Assembly (NCBI GenBank): GCA_017461505.1
Contig: JAFTXV010000007.1
Location: forward strand, 62,001-126,000
Reading direction: 5' to 3'
Source: Paludibacteraceae bacterium
GTDB taxonomy: Bacteria; Bacteroidota; Bacteroidia; Bacteroidales; Paludibacteraceae
Length of the DNA stretch: 64,000 nucleotides
Shown here: positions 61,560-64,000 of the stretch, in pieces
Numbering within the stretch: the stretch's first letter is position 1
Layout: each line of letters starts with the position of its first letter
Notes under the pieces: generated by a model
The model's input: only the letters and a program-made list of their open reading frames with translations
The model's database searches: none
What the model was told of the DNA's origin: nothing
Translations under genes and position numbers: made by a program

Positions 61560-62630
61560 ATGAAAAATGTGGTAATTTTAGCAATCGAATCGAGTTGTGA
61601 TGACACTTCCGCAGCTGTCATCCGTGATGGTGTGTTATTGAGCAATGTGACCGCCTCTCAGCGTGTCCATGAGGAGTTTGGCGGTGTGGTGCCTGAACTG
61701 GCGAGTCGTGCGCATCAGTTGAACATCGTTCCAGTTGTGGACGCTGCGCTGAAGCGTGCAGGTGTGGATAGTAAGGATCTGAGCGCCATAGCCTTTACTC
61801 GTGGTCCTGGTTTGCTAGGAAGCCTATTGGTAGGTGTAAGTTTTGCCAAGGGTATGGCTCTTGCTCATAATATTCCATTGGTAGAGGTGAATCACCTTCA
61901 GGCGCATATTTTGGCACATTTCATCAAGACCAATAGCGAAGCGTCCAATAGCCCTTCAGGGCGCCCAATAGGCGGTACGCCGTCCAATAGCGAAGCGTCC
62001 CCTTCCTTCCCCTTCCTTTGCCTACTAGTCAGTGGCGGAAATAGTCAGATTGTATTGGTCAAATCTCACCGCGAGATGGAGATAGTGGGTCAGACAATAG
62101 ATGATGCAGCAGGGGAAGCGTTTGACAAGTGTGCGAAGATTATGGGACTTCCCTACCCTGGTGGTCCATGGATTGACCGATTAGCTAAAGAAGGAAATGC
62201 CGAAGCGTTCCAATTTGCTAAACCCAATATTCCGGGCTATAACTACTCCTTCTCGGGTCTCAAAACGTCCTTCCTATATTTTCTCCGCGACAACCTCAAA
62301 GAGAACGAGAACTTCATCGAGGAGAACAAAGCCGACCTTTGTGCATCCTTGCAAAAAACGGTCATCGACATCCTCATCAACAAACTCAAACGCGCTGCCA
62401 AGGATCTCAAAATCAATGAGATTGCCGTAGCAGGTGGTGTAAGTGCAAACAGTGGTTTGCGTGATGCATTGATTGATTTGGGTCGTCGTCATCGTTGGAA
62501 GGTGCATATTCCTCCTTTTGCTTATACCACCGACAACGCGGCGATGGTATGCCAAGCGGGCTACTTCAAATTCCTTGATGGCGAGTTCTGTCCAATGGAT
62601 GCAGCCCCTTACGCCAAGACCAAGATTTAG
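61560..62630 (+). CDS. tsaD: tRNA N6-adenosine threonylcarbamoyltransferase
   Basis: 356 residues; forms t6A37 on ANN-decoding tRNAs with TsaB/TsaE. ASKHA fold: LAIESSCDDTSAAVI, ASRAHQLNIVPVV, TRGPGLLGSLLVG, metal-binding VNHLQAHILAHF (two His), LLVSGGNSQIVLV and GGVSANSGLRDAL. Between AHF and PFLCLLVSG lies an insertion of about 25 residues (SEASNSPSGRPIGGTPSNSEAS) encoded by hairpin modules at 61931-62000. Family lengths near 335 make this the only extra sequence. Downstream is an exosortase. Confidence 0.95.
   Translation: MKNVVILAIESSCDDTSAAVIRDGVLLSNVTASQRVHEEFGGVVPELASRAHQLNIVPVVDAALKRAGVDSKDLSAIAFTRGPGLLGSLLVGVSFAKGMALAHNIPLVEVNHLQAHILAHFIKTNSEASNSPSGRPIGGTPSNSEASPSFPFLCLLVSGGNSQIVLVKSHREMEIVGQTIDDAAGEAFDKCAKIMGLPYPGGPWIDRLAKEGNAEAFQFAKPNIPGYNYSFSGLKTSFLYFLRDNLKENENFIEENKADLCASLQKTVIDILINKLKRAAKDLKINEIAVAGGVSANSGLRDALIDLGRRHRWKVHIPPFAYTTDNAAMVCQAGYFKFLDGEFCPMDAAPYAKTKI
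61931..62000 (+). repeat. in-frame mini-hairpin modules inside tsaD, TCCAATA spacers
   Basis: GCGAAGCG, GCCCTTCAGGGC, GGCGGTACGCCG and GCGAAGCG are separated by TCCAATA or CCAATA. The hairpin-spacer architecture equals that of the 7303-7500 array, with a different spacer. The start and end modules are identical. Confidence 0.85.
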
Positions 62631-62632
62631 GT

Positions 62633-62672
62633 AATGAACCACGTTGAACCATGTTGAACAATCTTGAACATA
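62633..62672. repeat. 10-bp repeats spanning the exosortase start codon
   Basis: AATGAACCAC, GTTGAACCAT, GTTGAACAAT and CTTGAACATA. The ATG (62651) bridges units two and three, so the first residues MLNNLEHI are repeat-encoded. Confidence 0.8.
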
Positions 62673-63217
62673 TCAAAGAAACTCTCCGTCCTTACATCGA
62701 CATTATTTTATTCGTCGTGGCATTGCTCGCTGCCAATTATTTCTGGAAGTTCACCGTATTGGGAGATGAAGATGGTATACAAGTAACATGGTTTGGAATG
62801 GATATCACTCGACCATTTGATGCGATGTCAGAGCATATCAGCAGCGTGGTATATTGGTTGCTTTCATTGACCAATGACCATGTCTATTTCTTCGAACCCA
62901 ATCTCATACATTTCGAGACAGGCACAGGCACGCGCATCGTGTGGGGATGTACAGGATTGAAGCAATCATTTATCTGGATTATCATCATGTTAGTCGCACG
63001 TGGTAGTTGGAAGCACAAGTTGTGGTTCATCCCCCTTGGCCTTGTGTGCGCTTACCTATTCAATATACTGCGTATCACCCTTATTGCTATGGCCATTGAG
63101 CATCACCCCGGGTGGTTTGAGTTCTTGCATGAGTATCTCTTCAAGTACCTCTTCTATGGCATGCTCTTTTGCCTCTGGCTCTGGTGGACACACCGCATAG
63201 CAAAAACAACCCCTTAA
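62651..63217 (+). CDS. exosortase/archaeosortase-family membrane protein
   Basis: 188 residues, short form. About five membrane helices (DIILFVVALLAANYFWKF; SSVVYWLLSLTN; FIWIIIMLVARG; LWFIPLGLVCAYLFNILRITLIAMAI; LFYGMLFCLWLWWTH). The catalytic pattern is complete: Cys in IVWGCTGLKQS, Arg in FNILRITLI and His in EFLHEYLFKYLFYG. Exosortases are transpeptidase-like enzymes that cut C-terminal sorting signals of envelope proteins. No PEP-CTERM-like substrate or gliding/exopolysaccharide gene adjoins, so its target is unknown. Follows tsaD after 20 bp. Confidence 0.85.
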   Translation: MLNNLEHIKETLRPYIDIILFVVALLAANYFWKFTVLGDEDGIQVTWFGMDITRPFDAMSEHISSVVYWLLSLTNDHVYFFEPNLIHFETGTGTRIVWGCTGLKQSFIWIIIMLVARGSWKHKLWFIPLGLVCAYLFNILRITLIAMAIEHHPGWFEFLHEYLFKYLFYGMLFCLWLWWTHRIAKTTP

Positions 63218-63265
63218 AACTTTTAGAACTCTTAAAACATTTTTAACCTTATAAACAACAAAACC
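63217..63265. repeat. 9-bp TTTTAGAAC-type repeats before the tryptophanase gene
   Basis: CTTTTAGAAC, TCTTAAAAC, ATTTTTAAC and CTTATAAAC lie in tandem, related to the recA leader at 35461. No promoter box is visible between exosortase and tryptophanase. Confidence 0.65.
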
Positions 63266-64000
63266 ATGGAATTACCTTTTGCTGAATCGTGGAAAATCAA
63301 GATGGTAGAGCCCATCCGCAAATCCACACGCGCAGAGCGCGAACAATGGCTCAAAGAAGCTAAAAACAACATCTTTATGCTCCGCAGCGAGCAAGTTTAC
63401 ATCGACCTTCTCACCGACTCTGGTACAGGCGCTATGTCTGACCGCCAATGGGCTGCCCTCATGCTCGGCGACGAGAGTTATTCGGGTAGCAAGTCTTTCT
63501 TCGAGCTCAAAGACACCATCACCCGCATCACAGGTTTTAACTATGTTATCCCTACCCACCAAGGTCGTGCAGCAGAGAACGTACTCTTCTCTCACCTCGT
63601 AAAAGAAGGTCAAATCATCCCTGGCAATGCCCACTTCGACACCACCAAAGGTCATATTGAGGCACGCCGTGCACACGCTATTGACGTGACCATCAAAGAG
63701 GCGAAGGACACCCAACTCGAAATCCCATTCAAGGGTAACGTGGACCTCGTTTACCTCGAGCAACTCCTCAAGGACAACCCAGGCAATATCCCATTCATGG
63801 TACTCACCGTCACCAACAACACCGTTGGTGGACAACCTGTTTCCATGAAGAATATCCGCGAAACATGCGAACTCTGCCATCGTTATGGCGTACCTGTAAA
63901 CATGGACTCTGCTCGCTTCGCCGAGAATGCCTACTTCATCAAGACCCGCGAGGAGGGCTATGCCGACAAGACCATCCAGGAGATCGCCCGCGAGATGTTC
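63266..64000 (+). CDS. tnaA: tryptophanase/tyrosine phenol-lyase (partial, cut by window end)
   Basis: First 245 residues of a PLP-dependent beta-eliminating lyase. MELPFAESWKIKMVEPIRKSTR is the standard N-terminus; TDSGTGAMSDRQWAALMLGDESYSGS, PTHQGRAAENVLFSHLV, HFDTTKGHIEARRA and TVTNNTVGGQPVSM follow. The reading frame is open to the last base. Tryptophanase (indole, pyruvate, ammonia) and tyrosine phenol-lyase are closely similar; the C-terminal residues that separate them are outside the window. Tryptophanase is preferred because it is common in gut Bacteroidales. Confidence 0.88.
   Translation, partial: MELPFAESWKIKMVEPIRKSTRAEREQWLKEAKNNIFMLRSEQVYIDLLTDSGTGAMSDRQWAALMLGDESYSGSKSFFELKDTITRITGFNYVIPTHQGRAAENVLFSHLVKEGQIIPGNAHFDTTKGHIEARRAHAIDVTIKEAKDTQLEIPFKGNVDLVYLEQLLKDNPGNIPFMVLTVTNNTVGGQPVSMKNIRETCELCHRYGVPVNMDSARFAENAYFIKTREEGYADKTIQEIAREMF

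Noticed and set aside
63272-63880. 202-codon ORF antisense to tryptophanase
   Set aside because: The forward frame matches tryptophanase from its first residue; the reverse ORF is a shadow.

Overview
The window comes from a chromosome of the Bacteroidota, most likely an uncultured member of the Bacteroidales. The evidence is the promoter grammar and the gene families. More than a dozen genes are preceded by the Bacteroidota sigma-ABfr signature (TTTG, a 20-nt spacer, then TAnnTTTG). Shine-Dalgarno sequences are weak or absent. The window carries families restricted to or typical of the group (DUF6242, DUF6452, DUF6048, DUF6567, BT_3928-like, OMP_b-brl TonB-dependent receptor), a secreted repeat protein with a sorting-like tail, and familiar gene orders (rplU-rpmA-serS, pyrH-frr-rsgA, DUF1599-DoxX-tpiA). 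No insertion sequence, prophage, CRISPR array or rRNA operon is visible. The content is mostly housekeeping.

Layout. 0.1-5.3 kb: giant secreted multi-domain protein. 5.5-13 kb: rplS, tRNA-Gln(CTG)-ddl, two trans-polyprenyl synthases, 5-formyl-THF cyclo-ligase, and a DUF6242 lipoprotein. 12.4-15.8 kb (minus): prs, an M28 glutaminyl-cyclase-like lipoprotein, sufC and a short sufD. 16-20 kb: a small surface-glycan cluster (FemAB-like, two glycosyltransferases, flippase). 20.3-26 kb: tonB, recG and a TonB-dependent receptor. 26.4-30 kb: hpt, DUF1599, BT_3928-like, tpiA, gamma-carbonic anhydrase. 30.06-30.7 kb: decayed gene remnants. 30.9-39.7 kb: pyrH, frr, BamA/TamA-like, rsgA, nitroreductase, a 32-aa membrane micro-ORF, recA, FAD protein, YeiH, TcdA. 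39.7-44.5 kb (minus): small membrane protein, topB, wzc-type tyrosine kinase. 45-54 kb: rplU, rpmA, serS, three envelope proteins, tkt, leuS. 54-57.2 kb (minus): small envelope and unknown genes with structured leaders, YqiA-type hydrolase, tRNA-Lys. 57.4-64 kb: ispG, hisS, waaA, tsaD, a lone exosortase, and a tryptophanase cut by the window edge.

The most unusual property is the repeat biology. Gene junctions are repeatedly built of short tandem repeats with family-specific periods: 7 bp (GAGGTTA-like), 9 bp (TTTTAGAAC-like), 10 bp (GTTGAACCAT-like and ACAACACTAC-like), 11 bp (AATCACTAACT-like), and modular mini-hairpins separated by a constant spacer. Some of the same families also sit inside conserved genes without breaking the frame (ddl twice, polyprenyl synthase, FemAB-like, BamA-like, FAD protein, ispG, tsaD). 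This resembles Rickettsia palindromic elements, but with simple repeats. Two further candidates for undescribed regulation stand out. One is a nearly identical 33-nt H-type-pseudoknot motif just upstream of two unrelated minus-strand genes (54.36 and 56.91 kb). The other is a roughly 325-nt, highly structured leader in front of the first of these genes. All assignments rest on reading the sequence by eye; no database search or folding program was run.
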